Of a stretch of 64,000 bases of DNA, positions 49,060-61,310 are shown in pieces (within the stretch, counting starts at the first letter, position 1; each line of letters starts with the position of its first letter). Both the position numbers and the translations under genes were made by a program. Under the pieces are notes generated by a model, which was not told the DNA's origin, ran no database searches, and was given only the letters and a program-made list of their open reading frames with translations. This stretch comes from Hibiscus mutabilis (Eukaryota > Streptophyta > Magnoliopsida > Malvales > Malvaceae): NCBI GenBank assembly GCA_019671005.1, contig CM033714.1, positions 60,373,741 through 60,437,740 on the forward strand, given 5' to 3'.

Positions 49060-49310
49060 AATTTTTAAAAATTTGGTTATTAAATTAGATTTTTAAACAA
49101 AATTTACTGACCATTTGTGTATTTTACCTTATTTTTTATTCTGATCACAGTTAAAATTCCATTAAAATTTAAAAACAGTGACCTGACATAGTATAATAAT
49201 AATTTTAGTCTTAAAATACCTCAACAAATTTTTAGTCTAAACCCCACACTTCCCTTCCCCTTCTTCCTCTGCAACAACATTTCCGATCCCTTTTTGACCA
49301 AAACAGTTTG
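49060..49310. mobile_element. half-copy of the MULE-type family at 22379
   Basis: It runs parallel to the left arm of 22379-23181: a GTCA/ACTGA block, 'AGTGACCTGACATAGTATAA', 'TTTTAGTC.TAAAA', 'AAACCCCA' and 'TTCTTCCTCTGCAACAAC', in the same order. Divergence is high and no termini survive. Confidence 0.45.
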
Positions 49311-49414
49311 GTCTTTTTTAAGTGCAGATTAGGTACATTTGTTGAAAGACTGACATTTATATCCATCCTATTATAGTATTGCCTTATCCAGCGGGGTTAT
49401 AGACATGCATTAAG

Positions 49415-50194
49415 TAGAGCGATTGCATAAGGTTCAAAAAAAAAATGGCCCAAAAATAAAAATAAAAATAAATTAAATATTTATAAATTTTTATATTCTA
49501 TGTTAAAAAATAAAATATAAATATTTATAATTATTAATTAACAACTTACACCATCTTTTAAATTAATTGTAAAATATAAATATTAATATCTCTTCAGGAG
49601 TCAATTAGAATTGAATACTTTTTGTATATCGTCGATCAAGTCATTATTTTTTTGGATAAGAGATTTAAACAATATTAATTATATGAAAATGTTTTTGACT
49701 TTTTTTTCATTCTGATAAATTACTTTTATTGGACAACGTTAATCTCAAAACTCATTGTAGTAATTTTAAAAATGCTATTAAGAAAGGTGAGTTATCTGAT
49801 GTTGATGAAAATGCATTATTTATTGAACTGAAGTTACTTAGAGAATTTTTAGCTAAAAATGGGAGCAATGAATTTATTAAGATTTTTAAAATATTTTAAT
49901 TGCTTCTCAAATACGATGACAATTGCTTATAAAATTTTATTAATTATTCTGCTTCTTCGGAATAATTTATTTTTAAATTGAAGTTGTTAAAGTTATACTT
50001 ACAGACAATTATGTTGCAAGAAAGAGTGTCATGTTTTAAGTAAAAATGTAAATTTTTAATGTTTATAAGTGAGTTTTTATTTTTTAAGAGAATATTTAAA
50101 TAATTTTTTATATTAAAGTAATTTTTTCTTACAATTTATAATTAAAAGTATTATTTTAATAAATTGCGCATTTTAAAATTTTTAATCGCCCCTA
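49415..50194 (+). mobile_element. hAT transposon derivative with transposase remnant
   Basis: The left end TAGAGCGATTGCATAAG and the right end, reverse complement TAGGGGCGATTAAAA, form a short hAT-type inverted repeat. Between them lies a decayed C-terminal transposase frame. No convincing 8-base duplication was found (GCATTAAG against GCTATCTA, 4 of 8). Confidence 0.6.
49733..50040 (+). pseudogene. hAT transposase C-terminal (dimerisation) remnant
   Basis: The frame reads 'NVNLKTHCSNFKNAIKKGEL', then 'SDVDENALFIELKLLREF' and a stop. After a frame change it continues 'TIAYKILLI' and, in another frame, 'FKLKLLKLYLQTIMLQERVS'. This matches the plant hAT block with 'ASAERSFSKLKLLK' near the C-terminus. 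Two stops and at least one frameshift make it inactive. Transposase would cut and join the element ends in the nucleus. Confidence 0.7.
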
Positions 50195-51080
50195 GCTATC
50201 TATTAGATCTCAGCATGAACTTCTCTATTCTTCGAAAAAGCTGGGATAAGACAAAAATAATAATTGTTTATTATAAGTGGTTTAAGATATCGATTTTGAT
50301 CTAATTCACCTTTGCTGCTCCTTTTCAAGGGTTTGTGATAATGAATGACATCACTATAAATTTGTTTTTGGTACTAGCACGTATATTAAGTATTAATAAT
50401 ATAAAATATTTTGTACATAAATAAATACAAATAAAATTTTAGGTTATACATGCTTAATAGAATTGATAACCAATAAAGAAAATTTAGATTGGTAAGGTAG
50501 GCACACTCAATAAAATAAATAACCAGTAAAGGAAATTTAGATTTTCAGGGTGAGCACGTGTCAACCTTCAACACAACCTACGTCTGCCACTAGAAATAAG
50601 TTTTTTTGCTTATGTTAGGTTATGACTATTTAAGGACGGACGCAGGACTTTATGTTAAAGGATGAACTTATAAAATTTTAGGAGGTAAAAATAGATTTTT
50701 AATAAAAAATACATAGAAAATTTTTAAATTTTTTAAAATCGTATATGAATTTCAAATTCTCAAGCGCTAATTACATCCCTAGGTTCATCTGCCTTTTTAT
50801 TTGCATTAACAGATTAAGTTTTTATTTTGGGTTGATTGTCATGTAGCTCAAAATTTAATGTAATATGGACGTACAGCCTGATCGAAATTTTTTAAATTGG
50901 ACATCTTTCCCTTGTCTTGAAGAGTCATTGTGCCCAAGGATACCTTTGATAGAAAATATATTAAAGAGGAACTTATTTGGATTTTTTAGTATACATGATA
51001 TTTTGAATCCTATATTATAAAAGAAAATTTTGATTTATTGCTATTATATTTATATATTTTTTTCATAAAAAATTTTAAAA
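50195..51080. other. AT-rich intergenic stretch with a short tandem duplication
   Basis: At 50468-50565 a block of about 55 bases ('AACCAATAAAGAAAATTTAG' plus 'GGTAGGCACAC') is repeated with changes ('AACCAGTAAAGGAAATTTAG' plus 'GGTGAGCACGTG'). 'GGACGGACGCAGGACTTTATG' near 50634 resembles a decayed hAT end. No gene. Confidence 0.45.
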
Positions 51081-53769
51081 CCTTGATCCCGATCCGGATC
51101 CAAAGTGCTACAATCGGACTACCCAAAGTCCGACCCAAAAATTTTCATTTGAAAATCATAAGTTTACTTTTCGTTTTAAACATTAAACCATTCATAATTA
51201 AATATAGTAAAATAAACAATATAATTCAATTTACAAAATAGGAGCTCCAAGTTTATACATCGTATATTGGAATAGTATATTAAAATAGAGTTACATACTC
51301 AACAGTTGTAAGATCCTATGAATGCATAACCCCAAAACTAAACAATAAGTATTGTTCTCTAAAGTGGTGCGATGTTGAAAAATCCCTTAATGATGTGCTC
51401 CTTGATCACGAACCACCTACTAACCTATGAACGAAAACAACAATTCCGAACGCTGAGCTTACAAAGCTCAGTGGTATATTTCTACTTTACTATATGTCTT
51501 GATTATCATAAAAGAAGCACACAAAATTAATATAGTCTAGTGAGCACAGATATGGCTTCTCTATTTATGAGTCATCATCTAGTCTATACTAGCTAGAGTT
51601 CTTGGATCCCCTGTCATAAGGGACCCTTAAATCTACAAGAAGTCTTACATGTTCCACAATGCTTCACAATACTCGAGATCACTTAACCTATCATGGTTAA
51701 TACATTCATAAGCAATCATTCTATAGCATCCATGACAACATACATAAATAAATCCATACAATGCTACATATTGGCCCACGAAACCCTACTTTACTTGTGC
51801 TCACATAGTCATCAAGTTACTCGTGCTCCAATAGCTGTCAGGGTAAATGGACTATATTCTAATTAACATAGCCACAATATATCCTAAACATACTTGGATC
51901 ACATTAGCCATAAGTAGGTTCTGAACGTACTCAGATCACCTAAGACACAAGTAATCTCAACCCTTCTTGGATCACTATAGCCACAAGATGGTTTAGTCAC
52001 ACTCGGATCACCATAGCCGCAAGTTGACCCTTACATACCTGAGCTCATTAAGCTGTCAGGTTACCCAAGCTCACACATTCGTCAAGTTAATTTATCCATA
52101 CTTGGATCACCTTACCTATGAGTAAGTTTCTAAACGCACCCAGATCATACAGCCTCGAGTACGTCGGTTGTATTTGTTCACATAGCCCTAAGTATGCACC
52201 CCTTAATAAGTACCATGGCACTGATCCTAGGGCATCCAGATTCCTTTACAACAATCATAGATAAGAAATACTCTTCAAGCTTAAATACACTCCATTGCGA
52301 CATAAGTGGCTCCAAAACCATGCTATCAAGCAATGCCCCCAAGGCATGATATTAACCAAATATGATCTTCTATCAACTTATAATTATCAACCATCAGTAC
52401 ATTATGAAAGATATAAAATAGTTGCAGTCATCTATCTCATTATGATCTTTTTTACCCATTTACTGCAGTAGGTACGGGTACACTCCATTGGGTACCAGTA
52501 CTCGGTCTAAGGTATTGATACTCTCTATCTGTATCAATACGAAAATACACTACTGGAATTCAGCAAGGTTGATATGTACTAGGTTGATCGTACCGATACT
52601 CGACCTAGGGTCTTGATACTCCCTTCCGTATCGATACGAAAATGAGCTACTGATATTTCATGAAGGCAAGTCAGTTCTGGTACTAGATTATCCGTACCGG
52701 TACTCGAGAGTTCCGTATCGGTACTGCTTGAATGCAGTATCAGTATGCATGCACAAGTTCTTTCTTGTTTATGCCTGAAACACCCCGTATTGGTACCAGT
52801 TCATCCGATACCAATACTAGAGCCCAAAACTATCTTCTTAAACCTTGGAAATCACCTTTAACCTTTCTCTAAAATTCCCAAACCACCCAAAATGGTTTCA
52901 AAAATTTACTAGGTTAATTATGAGCATATTAGAGCATTCTAGCAATATTTTTGTCATCAAAATCATTATTTTGATTACCCAAGACAAACTCTACCCAACA
53001 ACACTCACCATACTATGAAATCAAGCAAAGCAATCATTTTATGATATTCAAGAAGCATGGGAGTTAGAGATGTACTGACCTTTAGCAAAAATCTCAAAAT
53101 GAGCTCGAATACTTGATTTCCTTAATCTTTCTTCTTGCTATTAGCTTGGAAAACTCTTCTACCACTCTCTCTTGCCAAAAAGACATGAAGATCATATCAA
53201 CACTTGAAATGAGGATCTAGAAAGAATTTACTACACATTTGTAACCTTAAAATCAAAAGAACTCCATAAAACTCTCAAAGCTTAAAACCTCCCAAAAACC
53301 CATAAATAGTTATCTTACTTTTCTAAGAGAAAATATATTTTTCTTGAAGCTCTTATAATGGTGAATAATATCTCCTTCAATCATGAATCCTATAATGGAA
53401 CTTTGGAAGGTAAAGATTTCATTTTTAGAGTGAAAAACTCAAACTTGAAAATGAGAGGAGATGGTGTTTGAGAGAGATGAAATAGATGGAGATGGGAGAG
53501 TGAGGTAAGCTTGTCTACCCCTCTCCCAGGTGAAGAGAAACATATAATAAAAGGTGAGCAACCTTTATTTTAAAAAGGAGAACAATCCCAACATAAAAAC
53601 CCCCACTTTCACCATTGTCACAAAATGGTCACCTTTCAAGCCCATATAGCCAAATTCTCATCCAATAAAGCCCAAACGTGGCTCAAATAGTCTAATTACC
53701 CAATCCAACACGAAATTTAATAACACGAGTCAATGCCCATCCGTTGACTTAGATTTTTGGGTCGTTATA
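51081..53769 (-). mobile_element. gypsy LTR, family B copy 1 (eroded)
   Basis: It aligns in order with the solo LTR at 55688-58304: 'GATCCGGATCCAAAGTGCTAC', 'ACAAAATAGGAGC', the palindrome CTGAGCTTACAAAGCTCAG (51453-51471), a stretch rich in 'CCGTACCGGTACT' words (52470-52830), and a right end GGGTCGTTATA where the intact copy has GGGTCGTTACA. The left terminus is eroded and no duplication is visible. The LTR reads on the minus strand. It has no coding capacity. Confidence 0.7.
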
Positions 53770-53985
53770 GAAATAACCAAGAGTATTATATACTAACAAC
53801 TATGTTTCATCTATTTTGGTGGATTTTCACCCTTTTTAGAGTATTAGTGGCCTTTTCTTTTTATATCATACATGATGCAACACCTATGGTTAAAAGGACA
53901 AAGTTAGTGAAAGATCTATCAATGACTTATTAATTACATATTCTTGTCCGAATTTGAAGCAATTATGAATGTGTAAGTAACTAAA
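53770..53985. other. short intergenic stretch
   Basis: Nothing recognised. Confidence 0.4.
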
Positions 53986-54340
53986 GGCAAGAAAATAGTG
54001 GTGTTGCTGCAAACATCATCAGAAATCATCTTCCATGTTTTGTCAATAATTGTTGTTGCAAAGGAAGAAGAAAGGATGGGAAATTTGAGATTTTGCCCAA
54101 ACATTTGTTGAGTTATTTCAAATTAAGACTTAATTGATGCATAAGTTTTTGTACTAAAATTATTATTATACCAAGTCACGTCACCATCTCCATTAAGACT
54201 TACGAAATTTAACAATCAGTGACTAAAATAGAAAACATATGTAATGTTAGTGCTGGTTTTGCCAAAAAAATAATTTGGTGACCAAAATAAAAAAAGCGAT
54301 AATAGTAAAGTGACTACTGGTGTATTTAACCCTAAATTTT
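53986..54340. mobile_element. half-copy of the MULE-type family at 22379 (right arm)
   Basis: It matches 22880-23181: 'GGGAAATTTG', 'GTTGAGTTATTTCAAATTAAG', 'CACGTCACCATCTCC' and 'GGTGACCAAAATA' in order, ending near 'GTGTATTTAACC'. The left arm is missing. It lies in the same orientation as 22379. Confidence 0.6.
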
Positions 54341-54439
54341 AATTATATTAAATGAATTTATTATTAACTTATTTATAGATCTTCTAATAATTTTTTTTAA
54401 ATACACTGGCGTGATATAAGGGTAGCATCTGTTCAACTT

Positions 54440-54535
54440 TCTTAGTCTTTTCAAATAAGGCACACACGCCGTGCAGAATTGGTGCTCGAACCCGGGTCAC
54501 CTAGATGAATTACATCTTCTAATAATTTCTAATTT
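54440..54535 (-). repeat. possible SINE fragment
   Basis: On the minus strand GGGTTCGAGCACC fits the RNA polymerase III B-box consensus GGTTCGANNCC. No matching A box or poly-A/T tail could be seen, so this is tentative. Confidence 0.25.
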
Positions 54536-55404
54536 TACTAATTGATGGAAAAATTATTATGGTTTAGTGAATATTCACGCACCAAAAATACAATAAATAT
54601 TATCCCACATGTACTTAATGACCTTTAGCTTCTTTTCTAAATAAAATGCTCACCCGTCAATAATCTCTAAACCAGAAAGTTAAAATCTCTTAGTTGATAC
54701 TCTTTTTTCTTTAAATTGTAGTTCAATACTTATTAGGAATAAATTTTCTTTTTCCTCTCTTTAGGTAGGTATTGTTTTAAAAAATAAAATACTCACCTTG
54801 TTATAGTGTCATAGTTTTTTTAATATTTTAAAAATATAATTATTTATTTAGACTTTTAGAAATACTTCATATACAAAATTCTAGCGTCCCTTGTTCATTT
54901 CCTATATTTAACCCCACCAATCTAAAAATTGACACGTGGATTAAATAATTTCATTGAGTATTAATGTTAATATTTTATTTTTATTAAATAAAGAGGTATT
55001 ACATTTTAATATCAAAATTTGTATCCATATAAGATAAGATAAAATAATATAAACATCCTTAACCACTAAATCAATTAAAGAATCTCAATATTAATATCTT
55101 ATTTAATTAACAATAAGTGATTAAAAAAAGTGACCTTTGACTTCTTTCCCAAACATTCTAGTTCAAATTCAAAATTCATCATTATTGTTAACTTTCAACC
55201 TAAATAAAATATGTTTCTGGCAAAAAATGCTACCTCCCCGTAATTATAAAAAAAGTAAACTATATCATTAGTCACGGAATTTCAAGTTGTGTATCGATTT
55301 GATTATTAATTTTTAAAATGTTTTAATTTTACACTAAATTTTCAAATATGCATCAATTTAATGATTGGATCTTTAAATAATTAACAACCAAATGATGTGG
55401 TAGT
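54536..55404. other. AT-rich intergenic stretch
   Basis: No coding signal, repeat or element boundary is recognised. Confidence 0.4.
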
Positions 55405-58400
55405 TTGGCGTTAACATGGAAGCCAAAAGAAAATTATTTCACTTCATCAAAATTCAGGTTTTCACCCATTTTCACCACGGTAGAAAATCAACGTTCTCCT
55501 GCGTATTTTACACTCACCCTAAACATCAATGAACGTGTCTCGTCGTCCTCAACCACTTTTTTATTTTTAAAAATCTTTTTAAAACTTATAAAATTAAACA
55601 GGAAAAATGCATCATTTTTGGAAATTTGGATAAATCCGAACCCGACTAACCCGACATTTAAAAATTTTACTAACCTGATTCTAACTTTGTAGCACTGCGA
55701 TCCTGATCCGGATCCGAAGTACTACATTTGGTTCACCCAAAAAATCCAACCCAAGAAGTTTCATTTAAAAACTATAGATTTAGCCTTTATTCAAAACATT
55801 ATATCATCAAATACTTCATATAATTAAATAAACAACATAAATCAGTTTTACAAAATAGGAACCCAAGTTTATACATTGTATATCAAAATAATATTATAGA
55901 CTTAACCACGTAAGGTCCTATGAATACTCAGATCACTAAATACAAGTATCGTACTCTGACAATCACTGCTTACTAGAATCCCAAACTGATAGTGCTCATC
56001 AAGCTCCCGATCAATCTATTGACCTACGTACAGAAACAACAATTCCAAGTGCTGAGCTTACAAAGCTCAGTGGTATACATCTACTTTACTATACTTCATG
56101 CTAATCATAAACATAAGCATGCAAGCTAGTACGAGCAATAAGGAGAGATAAATAAACATATGACGCTACCACTAGTCGCCTAAACATATGCACATACAAG
56201 GTAGAACCACAAACATAGTGAGACCCGGGGCCACACAACATTGGGAACGTACACTCTATACTCGGAATCCCCCTCGAGTATCTTCGAATGTGACCTGTGG
56301 CCCGAGAACGTACATTTGACATCTTTTACCATGGTGTTGCAACACTCTCACTGGGTACCCAGATCCCATCAATCAAGGTGACTCAACCAATGAAATGCCT
56401 ACTTGGTACATGAGCGACGTGATCCCAAGGATCTCCCTATCGTTGCTAATCATCATCACATCATTTATTTTACATAACCTTGTTGTTAATACATTATAGA
56501 GGAGTATATAATTAATCTCATTTTTATCTCCATTAATCTATGTTATCTCATTTATTAAGACATAAATCAATTATTAATTATACACATCAATTTCCATCTT
56601 TAATTTGCATTTATAGATTATTTAGCGTATAGGGTACTAGTATTTGAACATGAGTATCGATATGGTACCATTGGGTATCGGTATTCACACGTATACTGAT
56701 ATTGCAATTTCTTACTAGAAATCTCAAATTTCCTCGAGTACCGATACAGGTCTACCGTACATATTCAGCTTTTATTAACATACCGGTACAACCGAAGCCC
56801 GTACTGATACCCTAATCACTCGCTTAAAACATCTGAGCATATTACGAGATTACGATGCCTTACTCGCTCCCTAAAGCTTATGAAAGTCATTAGGGTTTGT
56901 TTGCTAGCGCATTTAAATTATTTAATACCAGTTACCTACTTTCTAGTCATTTAATCGAATATTTACCAATATTAATCCATAGGCATAATTCCCATAAAAC
57001 ACGTAAATTTCATACACTTGTAACCAACCATCACAAAATATAAATTAATCGATCGTCAAACACTTATATGAAAATTCAAACGACCCTACACGGTCAGTAA
57101 AGCTCATACGAGTCTCAAATATTCTCAAATTCATGATGCATCTCATAATTATCAAGCCTCATAGTACCAGTCTTTACGCATGCTTATTTCTCATCTACCT
57201 AGTTTTCAACCACTAGCACACAAGACAATTATATTTGTGATACTCACGAAGTATTCAGAGTTCGAGGTGTACTAACCTTACGCAATCATCGAGGGTTCCT
57301 TACTCAAGCTTCCCAAACACTCATCTTAATCTAATATTCAAGCCCGAATAATCTTCGTATAAATAAAAATACAAAAATATATTAATTTCCCACATTCACT
57401 AATCAATTCACGAGGTCAAACACGTAAAAATAACTTATCGAGTTTAATTTTTGTGAAACAAACTTAAGACATCGAAAACCCCTGGGAAAGATCCCCCAGA
57501 AAAAGTCAACACCGTTTAGTGGCTGACGACGACAGTTAAAGGGCGCTCGGTGATCCGGCGCAGTGCTGTTGCACAGAAGGCTCGGTGCACCCGCGGGTAT
57601 GTTTCCAATGTGGCGCGGTGTAGGTGCACCCGGGTGAGGCTAATCTAGTGCGGCACAGTGCATGGGAAACCTTGTGCACCCACCCACTGCATTTGGCGCA
57701 CGCCCACGCATAGGCGGTCGCGCGTAGAGCGCGCGTGTTAGTCTTCGATGGCCGGATGACGGTTGCAAGCTCTAGATCCACACTTCTTCGACCGATGAGT
57801 TTAATGGCCATGACTGCTTTTAGCGATGAACGATGGGGCACACTTTTCTAGCAATGCCAAAAATTTATTCTCCTCACCCCGACGAGTGACGGCAACGACA
57901 ACAACACGTCGATCACCAGCCAACCCGTCTCGACAAGCTCGACCTAATGGTGCTGGTGGTGTCACTCCTGACGGTCTAGACAGCGGCAAATCAAGGCCCA
58001 AAACCTCCTTGCTTCACTTTCTCTCCTATTTCTCTCTCTCCAAAAAATATCTCATCCTATCTTTTCCTTTTTTCCAGCTACCACAACCACTTTATTTTAA
58101 ATAATACTATCCCCTAGAAAAATAGGTAAACCAATATATGGTCATTGACCTTGTTGGGCCTATTCACTAAAGACTCTCAACTTAATCCCTTATTTTTCCT
58201 TAAATTAACTTTCAACTTTAATTATTTTTAATTCATCGTCAAATTAAATACTCATTACCCGAATTCGAGACCCAATTTACCAACCAGAAAATTGGGTCGT
58301 TACAAACTTAATTTTTTAAGTAAAAATCATGACTCTATAGGACCGGGTCAAGTCAAAATTCACCGAGTCTCATGCCCATCACAATTCATGCTGTTAAAAT

Positions 58401-58420
58401 ATGATTATACCCTAACTTAT
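55405..58420. mobile_element. hAT-like MITE (family C) split by the solo LTR
   Basis: The left piece ends with 'AACCCGACTAACCCGACA' and 'CTAACCTGATTCTAACTT'. The right piece begins 'AACTTAATTTTTTAAG', then 'CATGACTCTATAGGACCGGG', then 'CACCGAGTCTCATGCCCATC'. Put side by side they resemble the right half of the element at 59077-59591 ('AACCCGACCCGATCTCATCC', 'ATATGACCCTATAAGATCAG', 'CCCATCGAG'). Outer ends are uncertain. Confidence 0.5.
55688..58304 (-). mobile_element. solo LTR of gypsy family B with perfect 5-base duplication
   Basis: On the minus strand it starts TGTAACGACCCAATTTTC and ends ATCGCAGTGCTACA. AACTT flanks it exactly on both sides (55683-55687 and 58305-58309). No internal domains and no second LTR follow, so it is a solo LTR, the product of recombination between two LTRs of a full element. 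It holds the conserved stem-loop at 56052-56070. The GC-rich 57540-58000 part produces long but meaningless frames. Confidence 0.9.
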
Positions 58421-58556
58421 CACTACAAGGTAGTTCTAAAATTTGTTTTCTCATTTTGGTTGTGCATACATTTTAGGAAAATAAATATTTTGATTAGACT
58501 TGAAAAAAATGATAGAGGTTTACTCATGAAATAACATCCCCTGTATATACATTTAT
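58421..58556. other. short spacer
   Basis: Sequence between the split MITE and the next hAT-like element; nothing recognised. Confidence 0.4.
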
Positions 58557-58563
58557 TTATAAG

Positions 58564-59621
58564 TAGAGGTGTAAATGAACCGAGCTCGAATAAACAAGAT
58601 TTTGTTCATGTTCGTTTATTTATTTATACAGGTGTTCATGTTTGGTTCATGTTCATTTAAACTTTTAATATTATGTTTATGTTAGTTTGTTTAGTTTTCA
58701 TGAACATGTTAGTTTAACGTTTGCGAACATGTTCGTTTATATGTCTACTAACATGTTCATTTATATCTTCGCCAAAATGGTGAAATTACACCAGTAGTCC
58801 TTAAGCTCCTTATGCTTCACAATTTGAAGTCCAAAGTTCACCTTGTGTTCAATTTAGTCCCTACCTTCACCAATATTTAAAATGTAAGAAAATAAAAGAA
58901 AAATGAGAACTAGGTAAACGAGCTTGTTCGCAAACATGAATGAACCAAACACACATCTACTCGTGTTCTTTCGTTTACTAAGCGAACATAAAAATTTTGT
59001 TCATGTTCGTTTACTCAGCTTAATAAACGAACATAAATGGACGTTATGCGGGCAGATAGCGAATACTTCATCGAACTAGGGATGGTCATGGGTCGAGTTG
59101 TTGGCCGATCTACATCCGACTGAAGAATTTAACACCTTCACGAAAGCCGACCCGACATTTTATGATGTTCCACTCGACCTAAACCCAAACTCTAAATTTA
59201 GAGTAAAAACCCGATCCCAACCCGACCCGACCCAACATAAATAAAAAATTATCAATTTTCATTATAATTCGATAAAATAGGGAGCTAATTGAAAAAAATA
59301 CAAATAGAGATGGAGCATTATAATAATTCTTCCATTTTTATTAGACAAAATTGGGAGATAATTGAAATATATATAAAGAGAAGGGCATTGTAGTAATTAT
59401 ACCTGAATATTTAGAATAAAGTTAAAATATTATTTCGGGTCGAGTCGGTAGTTTTCACCTTAAAACCAAACCCGACCCGATCTCATCCTCAAAAAGTTAG
59501 ACCCAAACCCAAAATTTTCTTTTAAAAATATGACCCTATAAGATCAGGTCAGGTTGGAACCCATCGAGTATAGGTCAAATGGACATCCCTACGTCGAACG
59601 CTCTGTTCATTTATACCCCTA
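58564..59621. mobile_element. hAT-like MITE, family A copy 2, interrupted by a nested MITE
   Basis: The ends are TAGAGGTGTAAATGAAC and, in reverse complement, TAGGGGTATAAATGAAC. The flanks share TTATAAG (58557-58563 and 59622-59628). Interior text 'GTGAAATTACACCAGTAGTC' is the inverse of 17960-17985, so it belongs to the family at 17666 in opposite orientation. Removing the nested insert and its duplication leaves about 535 bases. Confidence 0.85.
59077..59591. mobile_element. hAT-like MITE (family C) nested inside family A
   Basis: Starts TAGGGATGGTCATGGG and ends GGACATCCCTA (inverse TAGGGATGTCC). It is flanked by CATCGAAC (59069-59076) and CGTCGAAC (59592-59599), 7 of 8 matching. The interior is rich in 'CGGGTCGAGT' and 'AACCCGACCCGA' facing each other. 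It is 515 bases with no coding capacity. Confidence 0.85.
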
Positions 59622-59892
59622 TTATAAGAAAATTTTCTCAGTTAAAATAGGAGAGATGGGAGTTTATGATTTAAAAAATAAAATAAATATTACTATTGGA
59701 TCATATTAAAAATGTTCATAAATGAAGAGGAGAGTTTGATGGCAACGATTCTTTTTCTTAGGTTCATTTTCTTTGTGTATTAAATGGAATGACGAGTCTA
59801 CCATGGGCGTTGCACACCGCTGAACACCACTAACACTGAACACACCACTGGAAACCAATAAGTTTTTTTTAATAAAGATTAAAAATCTCGAA

Positions 59893-60597
59893 TAGGCCTG
59901 TAAACGAACCTAATGAACACAAACAAGAGTGTGTTAATGTTCGTTCTTTTAAATTTAACCGAACAAATGAACGACCACAAAATTTCTTGTTCGTGTTGGT
60001 TCATTAAGGAATGTAGCTTGTTCATGTTCAATCATGTTCGTTCGTTTAAATGATAAACGAACACAAATGAACATAAACAAACAAACATAAACGAACATAT
60101 ATAATGTGTTAAATATTTAATATTTTAGGTTAGTTCAATTAATTCAGTTAATTAATCGATTTTAAACCAAATTAATCGATAATTGAAATTTGAAAATACT
60201 ATTAATCATTAGCCAAAACCTAAAATTATCTAATAGATTAACCAATTTTGTTTTGGTTCAGTCGGCTATTCCGGTTTAACCGAGCAATGAACACCCCTAG
60301 ACATATGTGAATAAATTTAAATGAACATAAACGAAGGAACATAAATGAACAGAAATGAAGGAACGTATACGAACATAAACGAATGAACATAAACGAACAT
60401 AAACGGACGAACATAGACGAATGGATTACCGAACGTTCATGAATATAAATGAATGAACAAGCCCTTTGTTCGTGTTTGTTCATTTAATTAAACAAACAAA
60501 AAATCTTGTTCAAATTCGTTCGTTTAATAAATAAACGAACTTCCCGCCAAACGGTTCACGAATGGTTAATTGAATATTCGGTTCGTTTACAACCCTA
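59893..60597. mobile_element. hAT-like MITE, family A-like copy 3
   Basis: The ends are TAGGCCTGTAAACGAACC and, in reverse complement, TAGGGTTGTAAACGAACC. Flanks are ATCTCGAA (59885-59892) and ATCTTGAG (60598-60605), 6 of 8 matching. The body is a dense run of 'AAACGAACATAAATGAAC' words. Confidence 0.75.
60126..60299. mobile_element. possible small MITE nested in copy 3
   Basis: TAGGTTAGTTCAATTAATTC at left against the inverse of GAATGA-less right end 'CGAGCAATGAACACCCCTA' (reverse complement TAGGGGTGTTCATTGCTCGG). The interior ('GGTTTAACCGAGC', 'TTAATCGATTTTAAACC') differs from the surrounding AAACGAAC array. Target-site duplication is not clear. Confidence 0.45.
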
Positions 60598-60605
60598 ATC
60601 TTGAG

Positions 60606-60734
60606 GACGTAACATACAATTAATAATTATTTAAAATAAATTTTGAATTAAATTATTTTTCATATATTTTGATTATATTTTTAATCTTTACTTTTAAATA
60701 ATTGGATCATATACCAACCGTAGTCAATCCCTAG
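60606..60734. promoter_or_regulatory. AT-rich region upstream of a possible first exon
   Basis: Possible promoter for the leader exon that follows. It contains ATATATTTTGATTATATTTT-like TATA-rich text but no single convincing box. Confidence 0.25.
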
Positions 60735-60862
60735 ATAAACAAACCCTAAATCTTTTTCTCTTCCTTGCCATTCCAGCCGCCGCTGCCATTACCCAACTGT
60801 CTGTCGCCGTCCCTACTACAATTTGACCGCCGTTCGATCCTAGCTACCGTTCTTGCAACAAG
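60735..60862 (+). other. possible non-coding first exon with telo-box
   Basis: AAACCCTAA (60741-60749) is a telo-box, common in the promoters and leaders of plant ribosomal-protein and growth genes. A C-rich leader follows ('TTCCAGCCGCCGCTGCC') and ends at a good donor, CAACAAG|GTAAGG (60862/60863). No further exon appears before the CACTA element at 60988. If real, the gene's first intron has been interrupted by it. Confidence 0.35.
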
Positions 60863-61310
60863 GTAAGGTTTCTATCTTTTTTTGATTTGGAGCCTTGTTG
60901 TCGTTCCCTGTCATTCAATCCTGGCCGTCGTTCCCCGTCGTCACTGACATCCCCTAATAACCATTGACAAATATTCCCAACCCTAATCACTACAAAAAAA
61001 TAGGTTTTTTCGCAACATTTTTTGGTTCTATAGCAACATTTTTAAGCGCCCGTGTTAGGAAAAACGTCGGAAAAGTGCCGCTAGGTCTTGCACCACTATA
61101 GTTAGCGACGTTTTTGAACAAAAAATGCCGCTAAAAATACCATGTCTGTAGTGGCAGTTGTATTTCAAAACACCGCTAATACCATATCCTTAGTGGCATT
61201 TGTATTTATAAACAAACCCTAAATTTAAATGTACATAAAGTATAGAAACTTGGAATATAAATTTAAAACATCAGTCACCATATTCTTTTATTCTAAGATT
61301 TGAGTTTCAG

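Noticed and set aside
57536..58104. Long overlapping frames on both strands in GC-rich sequence
   Set aside because: They lie inside a solo LTR, have no family resemblance, and follow from low stop-codon density in GC-rich DNA.
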